A DNA stretch of 64,000 nucleotides from Carya illinoinensis (Eukaryota; Streptophyta; Magnoliopsida; Fagales; Juglandaceae), in assembly GCF_018687715.1 (NCBI RefSeq), contig NC_056761.1:17504501-17568500 (forward strand), read 5' to 3'. The notes under the pieces are model-generated. The model did no database searches. It was given only the letters and a program-made list of their open reading frames with translations, and was not told the origin of the DNA. The position numbers were made by a program, and so were the translations under genes. Positions 36,975 through 48,585 of the stretch are shown here, piece after piece (position 1 is the first letter of the stretch; the number at the start of each line of letters is the position of its first letter).

Positions 36975-37160
36975 GGGAAGCTCTCTGGTATACAGGAGGT
37001 GGGTTCTAGAGAAACCAATAATTTTTATCTGATTGAAGTAAAGCAATACCACAGTTCATAGAGCTATATGTTCAGCAGAGCTAAGAGAGAGAGAGAGAGA
37101 GAGAGCCAATGAAGACAAGCTATGGAAGGCGAGCAAATGTATTGCAAAGCAAAGTGCTAT
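36975..37160 (-). promoter_or_regulatory. BAM3 5' leader and core promoter region
   Basis: It includes a (GA)n/(CT)n tract at about 37087-37106, common in plant 5' leaders, and a weak TATA-like GCTAATATAGC on the minus strand near 37154-37164. The transcription start is not known. Confidence 0.35.
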
Positions 37161-39084
37161 ATTAGCAGCATCCAAGGCCCTCTTCCTCTATCAGAGAGTC
37201 TATCCTGGTTTTATCTTTCACTTTATAGAAAGAAAAAGCAAAAGCAATGTTTGCTTAAAGATGAATATATTACAGCAGACCATTTGATCATACCAATATT
37301 CAGAACTCCGTTGCTTTTGAATCCAAATGACAGAGCTAGCCCTGCTTTTCTTTCTTAAACTTTGGACCCAAATGGACAGAGAAGTCATATTTTGAATCTT
37401 CTGTACTTGGATGTTTTTGACCAAAATGAAAAATGCAAAAGAAGCAATCAAAGGTAGGCAAATGCCCTATTAGAGCTCAGTAACCATACTTGAACTGAAC
37501 TATATGCAAATCTAAAGCAGGTCGATCGATGATGACAGCCACGATTTTGGCATAATTTCTTCTTCATTTGTGATAATGGGTTTGAAGTATAATTTGCACG
37601 AGTTGGTTTATTATTAAAATGCAGTACTGGGCTTTTCCTTATTGCTTGGCATATGTCTTTCCACCCTCCTCCCATTATGACATACAGCTTGAGTTTATCT
37701 GGTTATATATCGTTGCTACTCTCGCCCTCTTTCTTTTCCTTCTGCTCTATTTTTGTTGCTTATCATAATGAGTTTTGCTACTTATAGTTAGTATGTGCTA
37801 CACAGCATACAATGAAACCACATCAATTGTAAGAGAAATTCAAAAACATAAAATATCTTTTATGTTAGCTGGTTTGAAATCACCACTTATCAAAAGTTTA
37901 AATTGATTGGAATATGTAGATTTAATTATTTAGATGATCACCGGATGCAGTCAAACCCTTATCATTATGACATATAAGGAATATTTGCATTGAGAGTGGC
38001 AGCGCGCCTAGCTAGTTAGCGAAGCTCTTGGGGATACACCCTGGCTCGTCAGAATTTTCAAGTTGTCGGTCTTCGATGTCTAATAATGAGGATCCTCCAA
38101 GAATGGTATCAACTTAGGGCATGCAGATAAACACACACTATTTCTGTCCTTTTAGGTGGAAAGTGAAAATCCCCTGGACCTCGGTGTCCCATCTTTTTTA
38201 TTTGTTGTGTGCATAGGAACAAGTAGTGATCCCCTAAGAGCATGGCCCCCCAGTCACTAAAAAAATTATACCTCATGGTGAAAAAGAAAAAGCATCTTGC
38301 TTGATTTTGGAGCATGTTGAGGATTCATCACTTTAATCTCTCTCTCTCTCTCTCTCTGCCTCCTGTGACCTGCATGAACCTCTTTTTTTTTCTTTTCTAT
38401 ATATATTTTCTCCTTTCTTGGTCAATAAGTTGCAGTATAATTGGCTTAGTCTGACCTTGAATAGAGAGGTATTTTGGCTCTATTTCTGGGGTCCTACATA
38501 ACTGGCCGTTCCATTTTCTGCCTGAGGATGAGGACTCCAGTTTATATGGCTGCAGATGCTTCAAAGCTTTCTGACTCTAATTTGAAAATTTTGCAGAAGA
38601 GAGTGCTTTCCTTTGAAGAGAGCATGATAATATATAGGCCATGCTGCCATGGAGCCATTGAGCATTAAGAAATTATGATGTCCAAAACGCTTCCATGCAT
38701 GATATACATGTTGAAAACATATATAATAAGCATCATTCATCTTCCACAAAACAGTACAACCTTTTTAAGCGCATGTAGACTTGCTGTTTCCAAACTCTAA
38801 ACATCTGATGATGATGCTGTCTTTATAAAAGCAATGATGATGATCCATCATCATCAATGTCATCACCTGCCAAAAAAAAAAAAAATCACCGTTGAAATTA
38901 ATGATTCCTGTAAAAAAAAAAAACACAAGCCTAGATTTTCGAGGGTGGCAGCTCCTGTATACTTGCAGAGAGGGAAAAAAAAAACAAGAAAAAAATGACA
39001 AGGCTTGGCTGCTATATATGACATGTTCAATGCAGTGCTTTTAATATCCAATTAAAAAATATGTGCACACATCATGGCTGTGAG
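37161..39084. other. Intergenic region upstream of BAM3
   Basis: No gene or clear element was recognised. It probably contains the BAM3 promoter. A (TC)n run lies at about 38338-38357 and two A runs at about 38871-38925. Confidence 0.4.
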
Positions 39085-39420
39085 GAAATTCATAAGTCTA
39101 ATTCATCTCATAAAACCGGTTCAATAAGAGGGGATTACTTATTCCTTATAAACATAATGTCCAATATCTTGTCCACAGGCAATGTGAGATTATTCAGCAA
39201 CATCCTCCCTCACTTGCAGGCCAATATTTTTGCTAGTTCTTGTCACGAGATAAATAGTGTAGGCCCCTCATTTATCCTGAACCTAGCTCTAATATCATGA
39301 AAAAATTCAGGGACCTAACTCATCTCGTAAAACCATTTCTAAGAGAGGTTTGCTCCAACCTTATAAACATGCCCAAAACCTTGTCCACAGATAATGTGAG
39401 ATTTATTTTTCAACAATTTG
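39085..39420 (+). repeat. Degenerate direct repeat, two copies about 217 bp apart
   Basis: Blocks such as AACTCATCTC(G/A)TAAAACC, CCTTATAAACAT and CTTGTCCACAG-AATGTGAGAT occur twice, first near 39095-39200 and again near 39312-39410. Texture and motifs resemble a decayed retroelement LTR. Its origin was not identified. Confidence 0.5.
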
Positions 39421-40237
39421 CTTTTCATCCTCGATTTTGTTATCTCTAATCTTATAGATTGAGAGTATGATCTATTGTCATAAACTTCCATTGAACTTAC
39501 CATCAATCAAAGGGAAAGAAGCTGTATGCATGCATGCATGCATACGTGTCTAATCTTTTCTTTAATTATTAAGATGGCTTTAAGAAATTATTGTTGTAGA
39601 AGTTAGGTACCCACTAGTGGTTCATGGAAGATAAAAGGAACAAAATTCTCTTTCGAAAAGATATCTAGCTATCTATCTATGGTATTGCATCATCTCATTT
39701 TCCTTACATTATTCACATATATCTTTATTAAAGTGGCTTTCAAATTTCCGTTACTTTAATAAACAAACCAATGTCCGAACTTTAAAGTGCTTGCAAATGT
39801 GAAATGCGATGATGATGATGATGATGTACAAAACCTGTTACATCCAATCTGGTTGGTGCCTGCCGCCTAACTGAATCACCAATATCAGATTCTGATGCTT
39901 CAGCATTTGTGGAAGCTGATATCTCACACGCTATAATATAAAGTCCATTTGATGTCACTTTGATCCCATCTTCGACTTTATTTCATAGACCAAGATCATC
40001 TACTCAAAGTTTTTTTTATCCCAACTTCAAGGTTATAAATGAGATAAAAATAGACGCATGAAATGGGTTTTACAAAATTTATCGTATATTTATAAATGTC
40101 ATTCAAAAAAATCATAACAACGGTAATAAATTCTGTAAAATCCACTTTTTAAGTCTTTCTTTCTTTCTTTCTTTGTATCTTCAAATTCAGACAAAACTCG
40201 GCTAGATCAGAGTTTTTCTTTTTTCTTTTAAGGATTT
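39421..40237. other. Intergenic
   Basis: Nothing was recognised except short repeats: TGCATGCATGCATGCATGCA (about 39525-39544), GATGATGATGATGATGATG (about 39809) and TTTCTTTCTTTC (about 40155). Confidence 0.4.
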
Positions 40238-40412
40238 TTTGGATTGAGAGTACCTTTCAATTCATCTCATCTAATCTCATCTAATCATTACAACTTTCTC
40301 AAATTCTCATATAAAATAGAATAAATAATTTAATTTTTTTAAAATTTAAAAATAAATATAATATTAAAAAATAATATTCTAATAATATTTTATCTAATAT
40401 CATCTAGAGGTT
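40238..40412 (+). mobile_element. MITE family 1, copy a
   Basis: It begins TTTGGATTGAGAG, followed by CATCTCATCTAATC and an AT-rich core with AATATTAAAAAATAATATT. The same order of blocks is found at 41190-41365 and in the two copies at 55665-56067. No coding capacity. Confidence 0.65.
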
Positions 40413-41189
40413 CACATGACCATTTTCAAAGTTTCTAAGCTGCTAACTGATTATTAATTAGTGCATGCATCCGTACGTGATTGATTTCAAGTCCGTGAGT
40501 TATATTAAGGTAACCACTGAAAAACGGGAAAGATAAAATGAGTCATGAACAACTCAACGATATTCTCAGGACCCATGCACATTTAAAATAGTTTGGGGAA
40601 TCAACTTTCAGTTCAACTGTTGTCCCTTCTGTCCCAATGGACCCAAATTCCTACTGCTCATGCCCATATAACTGCGTCCAGCAGTAGATAGAAAATTTAA
40701 AAAAGTGGTCTATACATATTTCAGTTTATACAAACTGACATAATTTAATGTAATTCATCACATTGTAATTCATCATTATTTTATTATAAATTAAATAGAT
40801 CCGATGGATCATGTTAAGTTACATAGGTCAATTTGTAAATTTCATTATATAATATCTATATATATATATATATATATATCAAGCATTTCTCAAAAGACAA
40901 TGACATTGTCCCGAGTTCTGCTATCATTTAACACATATATATGATGTCCACTATCTTAAATTCTATCGTCTCTAAGTATACTTGCCCAAATAATTCTAGG
41001 TTATTTCACATGTCAACTATTTAAATACAGTTATTTAAAACATATCACATCAATAATATAATTGAGGATAATAAAATTTAAGATAAAGATAATTAGTATT
41101 TATCGAGAGTACTGACCATCCTCATTTCAACAAATGTAGTCACCCACAAGAATTATGGCTGATTTGATTATACAAAATTAAACTATCTC
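40413..41189. other. Intergenic
   Basis: AT-rich DNA with a TA run at about 40857-40880. No gene or element was recognised. Confidence 0.4.
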
Positions 41190-41365
41190 ATCTCATCTCA
41201 TATAATCATTATAACTTTTTTAAATTTTCATAAAATAATATAATAAATAATTCAACTTTTTCAAATCTTAAAATAAAATTAATATTAAAAAATTATATTG
41301 TAATAATATTTTATTCAACTTTTAACAAGTATCTCATCTTATCCTATCTGAATTATGTAACTAAA
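41190..41365 (+). mobile_element. MITE family 1, copy b
   Basis: Contains AACTATCTCATCTCATCTCAT, then ATAATCATTATAACTTTTTTAAA, then the AT-rich core and a terminal CATCTTATCCTATCTGAAT. It is collinear with copy a. Confidence 0.65.
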
Positions 41366-41733
41366 TGAAAACTTAAAAAAGAAAATGTTGGGAGTGGGGG
41401 GAGGAGTACAAAAATCTTATATTATAAATTTAACAACCATCATGATTCATAATCTTTTCTTTTATAGGGTGGTTTTGATGTTAATAAAGTTTGACCAAAT
41501 TCATCATGACCTCCTAAATTCTCCAAGGAATATTTTGTTGCTGTTTTTGTTATTACTTTGTCTCAATTAATATTCGTTTCGTACAATGATCTGATGCAAT
41601 CGCTAACTTTCATGATAAAAAGCCAATAATTGAGAGAGAGCTCCTCTTGCATGCATGCATGGCTAGTGCTTTAAAAAGCTAATTAATGGTACTGCATGGA
41701 TAGAAGTTAAGAATCTTCTTGCTTTATTTGTAC

Positions 41734-41766
<33 letters not shown>

Positions 41767-41780
41767 GTTAATTAAGGTAT
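41366..41780. other. Intergenic
   Basis: Nothing was recognised. AT runs occur at about 41745-41766. Confidence 0.4.
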
Positions 41781-41785
41781 AATAT

Positions 41786-43804
41786 TGTAATGACTCGCTT
41801 TTACGTATTTTTTTTATTGAATAATTATTTTTAATTTAATTAATATATTAATTCTTTTATTTTAAATTATTGTATTTTATTTTATTTGATGTGGTGTTTA
41901 ATTTATTTTAGTTGTTTTATATTTTTAAAATCGTTCTCCGCGGATCAGTTTTTAGTTTTCAGAATGAGGACTGGATCTCAGTTTTTTTCCTTCATCTTTT
42001 CTTTTTCCCTTTTTTCTTTTTTCTTTTCTTTTTCTTTCCTTTTTTCCTTTTTCTTTCTTTTCTTCTTCTTTCTTTCTTCTTTCTTTCTTCTTCCTCTCTC
42101 TCTCCCCGCGCGCTGCTTCTTTTCTTTCTTCCCGTCGCCGCCCCTTGACCAACCCAGACCGCCACCGTCCGACCAGCGTGGCCAACACCACCCCCACCAA
42201 AAGTTTCTCCTCCGACCGGCGCACCACCCCACCGAATCTCAGCTCCATACGGCCGGCCAATCACCTCCTACGCCCCTTTTAAGCCACACGGCTTTTTGCC
42301 GACTCCTGCACCGTCGCTCCACCTCCAGCCACCATCTCTTCACAGCTTCTTCCCCTACCTCTTGCTGACCTAACCCACCCATTTCCAGCCTCGATCCGTT
42401 ACCGGAGTAGCTCCCAAGATCTCAACTCCGTTCAGCCCATTTTTGGCCTTCCACTGCCGTTTCCACTGCCACCCACGACCAAAACTCACTTCCTTTAACT
42501 TCATAAACATCTCAAGGTCATTCTCTATCAATTTCGTGTCTTGGTTTGTCCCCGTTCGAAAGTGGGTAATTTATTACCCACGGCCATAGTGTAAAATATA
42601 CTGTTACGTTGCTTTTCCTCTGTCGTTTGCAATGCCGCGAGCTTTCAAAAAATACCATATAGCGCTGTAAGTATTTTCCAAACTCTACTTTTAAATTTTA
42701 ATATATTTTGCTCTTACAATAATTATTTATTTGCTGATTGGTTGATTCCGGACTGAATCCGAAGAGTTCGGGGGTCGGATGGATTGAGGACGAAGTTGCT
42801 TAGATTGTTGATTTGTGATTGGTTGGTTGTTTTGTGCATTGAGGTTACATTTACATGGTGCATGCACGTGTATTTTATTTAATTGAGAAAATCCTATTTT
42901 TTGGCGTAAATGGATTTTCGGGTGTGTGTGTATCACGACCCCAAGCCGAAATGGGGTATTATCTTGGTGGAGCTCCTCTGTTCACTCTGGAGTGTAATAT
43001 ACTTAGTTATGTCCCCTGGATTGTCACTGGACGACAACGGGAGCAGGCGGGATGGTAATGCTCTTCGCACCGACTCCGTGACCTTTCGCTGGCAAGGGCT
43101 AGAGGATGCTTGATTACAAACACGCGAGACGTGAAACTGGGCATCATTTAGGTGTGGCACAGGAGTCAGGGTGTGCGGATGACCCCTAGGGAGGTCATGG
43201 TGCATACGGATTAATTGGTTAATGGTTTGAGTTGGAATTGGGCCAAATGAGACTTTTGGTGTGAGTTGGAAAGTAATGTGTTTTGGGGCCAAATGGAATT
43301 TTTGGCGTGCGTAGAAAAATATAGTTTTACTGGTTATGTGCATTACATTCTTTCATGCATATTATTTGAGTTTAATATGTTTTTATCTAGTGGTGTTTGG
43401 AGCTTACTTACCTGCGGTACCATTTTTGGTACCGTAGATTTTGGTGCAAAGATCGAGGAGGAGGAGGCTAAGCTCGAGGAGGAGGCTAAGCCCGAGGATG
43501 CGGCTAAGCCCGAGGATGCGGCTCCGCCGGAATTCTGAGTTGGCGTTATGCTTTATAGTTGGCTTTGAAACTATGTTTGTTTCTTGTAATATTTTATTGT
43601 GTATGTTTTGAACAGTTTTGTATTAAACTAAGAAAAATTCTAGTACTTAGTTTATGACTTTCGTAATCTGCTGCGTGTTTCTTCGTGCACATTTGTTGCT
43701 TATATACACACTTAGTACTCGTCAATAGGGTGGTGACTCATGATGTCACCATCTAGACGTTTCGATTTTTCTGTATCCGTGCGTGGAGATTTAGAGGCGT
43801 CACA
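41786..43804 (+). mobile_element. Solo LTR 'B', complete (2019 bp)
   Basis: It starts TGTAATGACTCG and ends GGCGTCACA. It is flanked by a perfect AATAT duplication (41781-41785 and 43805-43809). It is collinear with the split LTR 'A' in reverse orientation. It holds a 100-bp pyrimidine-rich tract (about 41990-42105) and a short GAG/GCT-rich minisatellite near 43455-43525. The long open frames here (for example 41886-42368 and 43266-43538) are by-products of these tracts. No internal region is present. Confidence 0.93.
43455..43530 (+). repeat. Minisatellite of 15-18 bp in solo LTR 'B'
   Basis: Repeats of GAGGAGGCTAAGC and GAGGATGCGGCTAAGCCC run in tandem. Copy 'A' has only a single, non-expanded version near 5080-5130. 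Confidence 0.75.
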
Positions 43805-43809
43805 AATAT

Positions 43810-44164
43810 TATTGTACGTAGGTGCCCAAAAAAGCTATCCCTCCCCATTTGCATGTATTTTGTCAGGAAAAATGTTATCCCTACTATAGGTTTTGATAAT
43901 TTTTTTTTTTTTTTAACTTAGTAATCAAGAAAATATTTCTAAATGATATTATAAATTTTTTTTTAAAATATTTAAGAATATGAAAAAATAAATGAAAAGG
44001 TAATTAAAAAATAATCTTTTCACACTTATGGAGACCATCTCGTGTTACACCTGCTCATTTGTGAGTGCTAAATATGAGTAAGTGAGATGCTGGAAATAAT
44101 ATGGTCACAAAATAGGATCTACTCTAGTCGTACATTGACTCAATAGTAACATCAAGTTACAAGT
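43810..44164. other. Intergenic
   Basis: AT-rich with a T run at 43903-43914. Nothing was recognised. Confidence 0.4.
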
Positions 44165-44355
44165 CAAATTATTAAAAAATAATGTTAGATATAATCTTAT
44201 GGTATGCACATCGTGCATATTTATTTGAAAAAATATAGACTCTATTATTAAAAAAATAAATTTTTTATGTCTATATTAAATATTTTCACTTTTTTTAAAA
44301 TTTTCAAATATCATTTTTCTATTCTAGTCATAAGACTGTAAATATCATTTTTATT
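44165..44355. mobile_element. MITE family 2, copy a
   Basis: The end AATGTTAGATATAATCTTAT is an imperfect inverted match of ATAAGACTGTAAATATCATT at the other end. The AT-rich core has ATAGACTCTATTATTAAAAA. Copy b has the same core. Confidence 0.65.
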
Positions 44356-44971
44356 ATTATTTAAAAACTAACCATTTACACTCAAAACTATCCTTTTTTA
44401 TCTTTTTCATTTAATTTCTTCCCCTCGCAGTTTAAATCCAATGAAATTCTAGAATCTTATGGATGAATTGTCAACATACCCTCGTTAAATAGGTCTAGAG
44501 TAATACAAAGAAAAAATATATATAAACAACAAAAGTTAGAATTAAAAAATGAATAAAAATATAATATAACATAAAACAATGATTATAAAAATGAAAAAGA
44601 AAGAAGATGGAAAATAAATAATAATAATAACAACAACAATAGGTAATTGCAAATAACAAGACTAACAAAAATTATGAACAATAAAAGTGATAAATATTGA
44701 TAAATTAGAAGTAATAATAATAATAATAATAGTGAAAGAAATAATAAAAAGGAGAACATGAAAAAGAAACACTCCCCACGTAAGAAGAAGGGATGGTATT
44801 GAGTTATTAAGAATGGAAGCTGGGACATTCTCCTCATCTTGATGCAATTGCACAAAGGTGGCTCCATGGCGAGTCACAATTTGGTCATGATTAAGTAGTA
44901 CCCTTGCAAACCATGATGGTCCAAATTGCACCACTATTAATAATTTGGATAGAGGTTTATATATTATGTAT
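44356..44971. other. Intergenic
   Basis: AT-rich with many ATA/ATAAT trinucleotide runs (44580-44760). The minus-strand open frames here are low complexity. No gene was recognised. Confidence 0.4.
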
Positions 44972-45150
44972 GAATAATACTATATATAATCGTAAAGTGT
45001 GTAAACGTTATGTAATTATTTTTAAAAAGAATAAGATCTATTATTAAAAAAATAAATTTTTTTTTTCATGTGAGTCTCATATCTACTTTTTTTTTAAGAT
45101 TATTCAATATTTACGTATTCTACGATTATAAATATTATTTTTCTATATTA
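44972..45150. mobile_element. MITE family 2, copy b
   Basis: AATACTATATATAATCGTAAAG at one end pairs imperfectly with CTACGATTATAAATATTATT at the other. The core GATCTATTATTAAAAAAATAAA is shared with copy a. Confidence 0.65.
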
Positions 45151-45604
45151 TACCGATTATGATAATTCTGGTACAACTTCAAAAAAAAAAAAGTGCAAAA
45201 TATTTGGGGGTGTGAAGTGAAGTTTCTCAAAAAGAAAAAACATAAAAGAAAAATTTTAAAGGATATGTCCTTTTTATGGAATATTGTAATAATTCATTTC
45301 CCTTGTACGATCGAATTACTTGGTTTTCTTGACGTGTCTATTATTTATGACAGTAGCTTTGTATGCATGTATTCAAGATGTTTTGGTATCTTTCAAGATT
45401 TCAGGGCCTGAGAAAGATTCAAAAGAGGGATTTAGGAATGTTTCACTTTGCTTCAAACTGAAGCCAATGTTCTCATATCAACCAAATGACAGACTTGAGT
45501 GTGAGACTTGGAGGTGATATATTTCACATCTTATGGTCCACTCCACTCATTCTTGCTTCCTCTATATATACACATATGTACATATTATTTATATATATAT
45601 AATA
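45151..45604. other. Intergenic
   Basis: Open frames of 60-72 codons on the plus strand have no recognisable domain. Nothing else was recognised. Confidence 0.35.
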
Positions 45605-46200
45605 TCTACTATATATATAAAAGCAAATCTGTTTGCTACAGTATTTTTTATCTAATTTGTTTTTTCAATTTTGCCCTTTATTTTACTTGAAAATTGCGAC
45701 GTATTTAGTTTTACTTTTTCTTTGGCCAACAAACGTTTTAGTCTTTTTACATTCTAACTGCCTGATTTTTTTTCCTATTTTGTTTTCAATTTTGCCCCTT
45801 AATTTTATTGCTTACTTCATTGTACTTGTTGTCGTTTTGCTTCACCGCCTAAATGTTGTTTTATTTTTACACTTAAAATCTTATCACTTCATCTAACACA
45901 AATTTAAAAGTTAATATTTGCATTCCATTCATTTGTGCTCTTTATTCTCACTTTCTCAAAAAAATAATTGCCCTTGTCTTTCGAATTGGTGCTACTCATG
46001 ACTCTTGGCAGTTATAGGTATGCTTGTTATTCTTTGTTCTCTCAGTATTACATGAATGAAATATTACAGTATATATAATTACATCATATCCGTATGCATA
46101 TGCATCACAAAAAAAAAAAAAAAAAACCATGTTTACATATTCGCATCTGTAGTTTCTAGAAAATAACCCTAACAAAAAAAATAAACAAATCCCATCTTTT
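45605..46200 (+). mobile_element. Helitron-like 5' end (3' end not found)
   Basis: TCTACTATATATATAAAAGC following an A is the form of many plant Helitron 5' ends (TC-start, insertion after A). T-rich sequence containing two 'caattttgcccctt'-like blocks follows. A hairpin followed by CTRR to mark a 3' end could not be located, so the extent is unknown. Confidence 0.35.
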
Positions 46201-46203
46201 GAT

Positions 46204-46233
46204 TTGCTTGCTATTTTAGGGGGGGGGGGGGGG

Positions 46234-46264
<31 letters not shown>

Positions 46265-46892
46265 AAAGAACGTATATCCTGAGAACACAAAAAAAAAAAC
46301 CCAATAAACGTGGGAAAAAAATGCCGAACAACAACCAAAAAAATAGAAGAAATCAAAAGCAAGGAAAAAAAAAACTTGAACCAAAAATAGAAAAAGCATA
46401 GGAACACAGATCGCAAGAAAAAAAAAATTGTTCTGTAGATGTGAAAAATACAAAGGTAATATATATCAAACGGTGAAGAACAAGAAAAAAAAAATGGAAG
46501 AAATCAAACGCAAGGAAAAAAAAATAAAAACTTGGATTGGAAACAGAAAAATCCTAGGAACACAAATCGGAAAAAAAAAAAATTCTCCTGCAGATCTCAA
46601 AAATACAAAACTAATATACATCAGACGCCGAAGAACAAGAAAAAAAAATAGAAGAAATGAAAAGCAAGGGAAAAAAAACTTGAATCGAATATACATGAAA
46701 TGGAAGGACAAAAAATTTTACAAATCTAAAAAGTAGATCAATTCAACTGCAGGAAAAAATATTTCTACATACCAAATGCAAGGAAAAAAAATTGTGCAGG
46801 AAAAAAATAAACAGAAGAGACGAGAAGAATAAGATGAGAGAAGACACATAGTGCAGACGGAAATACAAAAGACGAAAGGAGAAGAAGAAAGC

Positions 46893-46933
<41 letters not shown>

Positions 46934-47460
46934 GGAAGAAGAACAAAAACAAAAACTACAAAGAAAACCGAGAAAATAAAATACAAACAGATCTCTTCAA
47001 ATCTGTAAAGATCTATTTAGATCTGTAAGAACAAAAAAGACGACGAAGATAAAGAGCGACTGTGATCATGCATACACACCCAACAACAAAATTAGTAAAA
47101 AAAAAAAAATAAACAACAAAAAATAAACATCAATAGAAAAGATAAAAAGATTAAGAACATAGATCTGAACGCAAAAAAAAAAAAAAATGAATATCAAACC
47201 TGACAAGTAAGAAATAGAAAAATGGCACCACATACCAACAAATAAATAAATTCTAGTACAAATAGATGAAAGAAATAAAAACTTCAAAGCTAATATACAT
47301 CAAACGAAAGGAAAAAAAAAAAAATTTCTGCACATCTGAGACATAGAAACTCAGATTTGTAAGATTTCAAAAAAAAAATATTTGAGGAAATAGAAAAAGT
47401 GTAGATAAAAGAAGAGAGACAATGTAGATGCGAAGGGAAAAGGAAGAATGAGAAGAAGAA

Positions 47461-47518
<58 letters not shown>

Positions 47519-47520
47519 GG
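46204..47520. repeat. A-rich complex tandem repeat block with three (GA)n tracts
   Basis: It opens with a G run (46220-46235). (GA)n tracts lie at about 46236-46259, 46892-46930 and 47474-47513. A unit of about 150 bp repeats from about 46345, 46497 and 46650 (blocks AGAAGAAATCAAA, CCTAGGAACACA, CTAATATACATCA). A further partial unit is near 47285. No genes: open frames on either strand are low complexity. Confidence 0.8.
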
Positions 47521-48210
47521 GCGAGGTAGAAGAATCTAGAAGGGGGCGTTACAATGCATTTCTAGTTAAGATTTTCTTTTTTTATGAAACGGCGCCGTTT
47601 TAGAATGAGAAATGAGTGAGTGGAGGGCTCCTATACTAAAAATGACGTTGTTTTGATCATTTGGATTGGTGGGCGAGTTTGGCTTTATGTTGAATTCAGG
47701 CCAAGCATTGGGCCTGGTTTTTTTTTTCAAATAAGAAAAAAGCTCATTATTACAAGTTTGTAAATCTAACTTTTTTTTTTTAATTTATGCTCTAATATAT
47801 ATTCCAAAATTATTAATAATGGTTAAAAAAAATTTGAGTTTGTTAGTATCCTATGGGGAAATACAAAAATAGTATGCCTGGTGCTCTAAAAATATATATA
47901 AAATTTTGAATATAACGCAAATCTTACTTCTCATCACAAATATTTCATACTACATGTTTTAACGGTGTCATATTATGTTGCAGTGAATTGGACTATTAGT
48001 TTAATTTAATTAAACATTTTGCTTGATATGTGAGAAATAAATAATCCTATAAATTAGTTTGAACTTAAATATTAACCTATAGTGTGTTCAAATTTTTTTA
48101 AAATTAATATGATAATTACTCATAAATTTGTAGTGAGAAAATAAAATCTTACTCTTTTTTTTCAATGTTTTGTTTTAAAATTTTAAAATACTAGATGTTT
48201 TAAAATTATA
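47521..48210. other. Intergenic
   Basis: Contains the palindrome AACGGCGCCGTT (about 47588-47599) and an AGGCC-x-GGGCCT inverted repeat (about 47698-47717). No gene was recognised. Confidence 0.4.
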
Positions 48211-48585
48211 TTTGTTTTAATTTATACATTAATAATTATTGCAAATTTAATAATAATGTTTATAAAAAAAATTTCATTACTTGCCTATTAGCACATAGTT
48301 CATTTAAATTTTTTCACTTAATATATGAATTTTGCAAAAAATTGTATCAAGAATTTAAAATATAAAAAAAAAATCAAATTTAAAATGTTGTAAAATTTGA
48401 TTTGTTTTAATTTATACATTAATAATTATTGCAAATTTAATAATAATGTTTATAAAAAGTTTTCATTACTTAGCAATTAGCTCATAGTTCATTAAGTTTT
48501 TTCATTTAATATATCAATTTTACATAAAATTGTATTAAGAATTTAAAATATATAAGAAACAAAATTTAAAATTTCTTTTTACTCA
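48211..48585 (+). repeat. 190-bp tandem duplication
   Basis: Copies start TTTGTTTTAATTTATACATT at 48211 and 48401. They stay collinear through ATAATAATGTTTATAAAAA and CATAGTTCATT. Very AT-rich. Confidence 0.8.

Noticed and set aside
44583..44934. Minus-strand frames of 90-94 codons rich in Leu and Ile
   Set aside because: They arise from ATA/AAT trinucleotide repeats.
46220..46235. G run as a possible G-quadruplex
   Set aside because: It is a single homopolymer run next to a (GA)n tract, with no series of separated G tracts.
46204..47287. Minus-strand frames with Phe/Leu-rich, membrane-like composition
   Set aside because: They translate A-rich tandem repeats and (GA)n tracts and show no domain.
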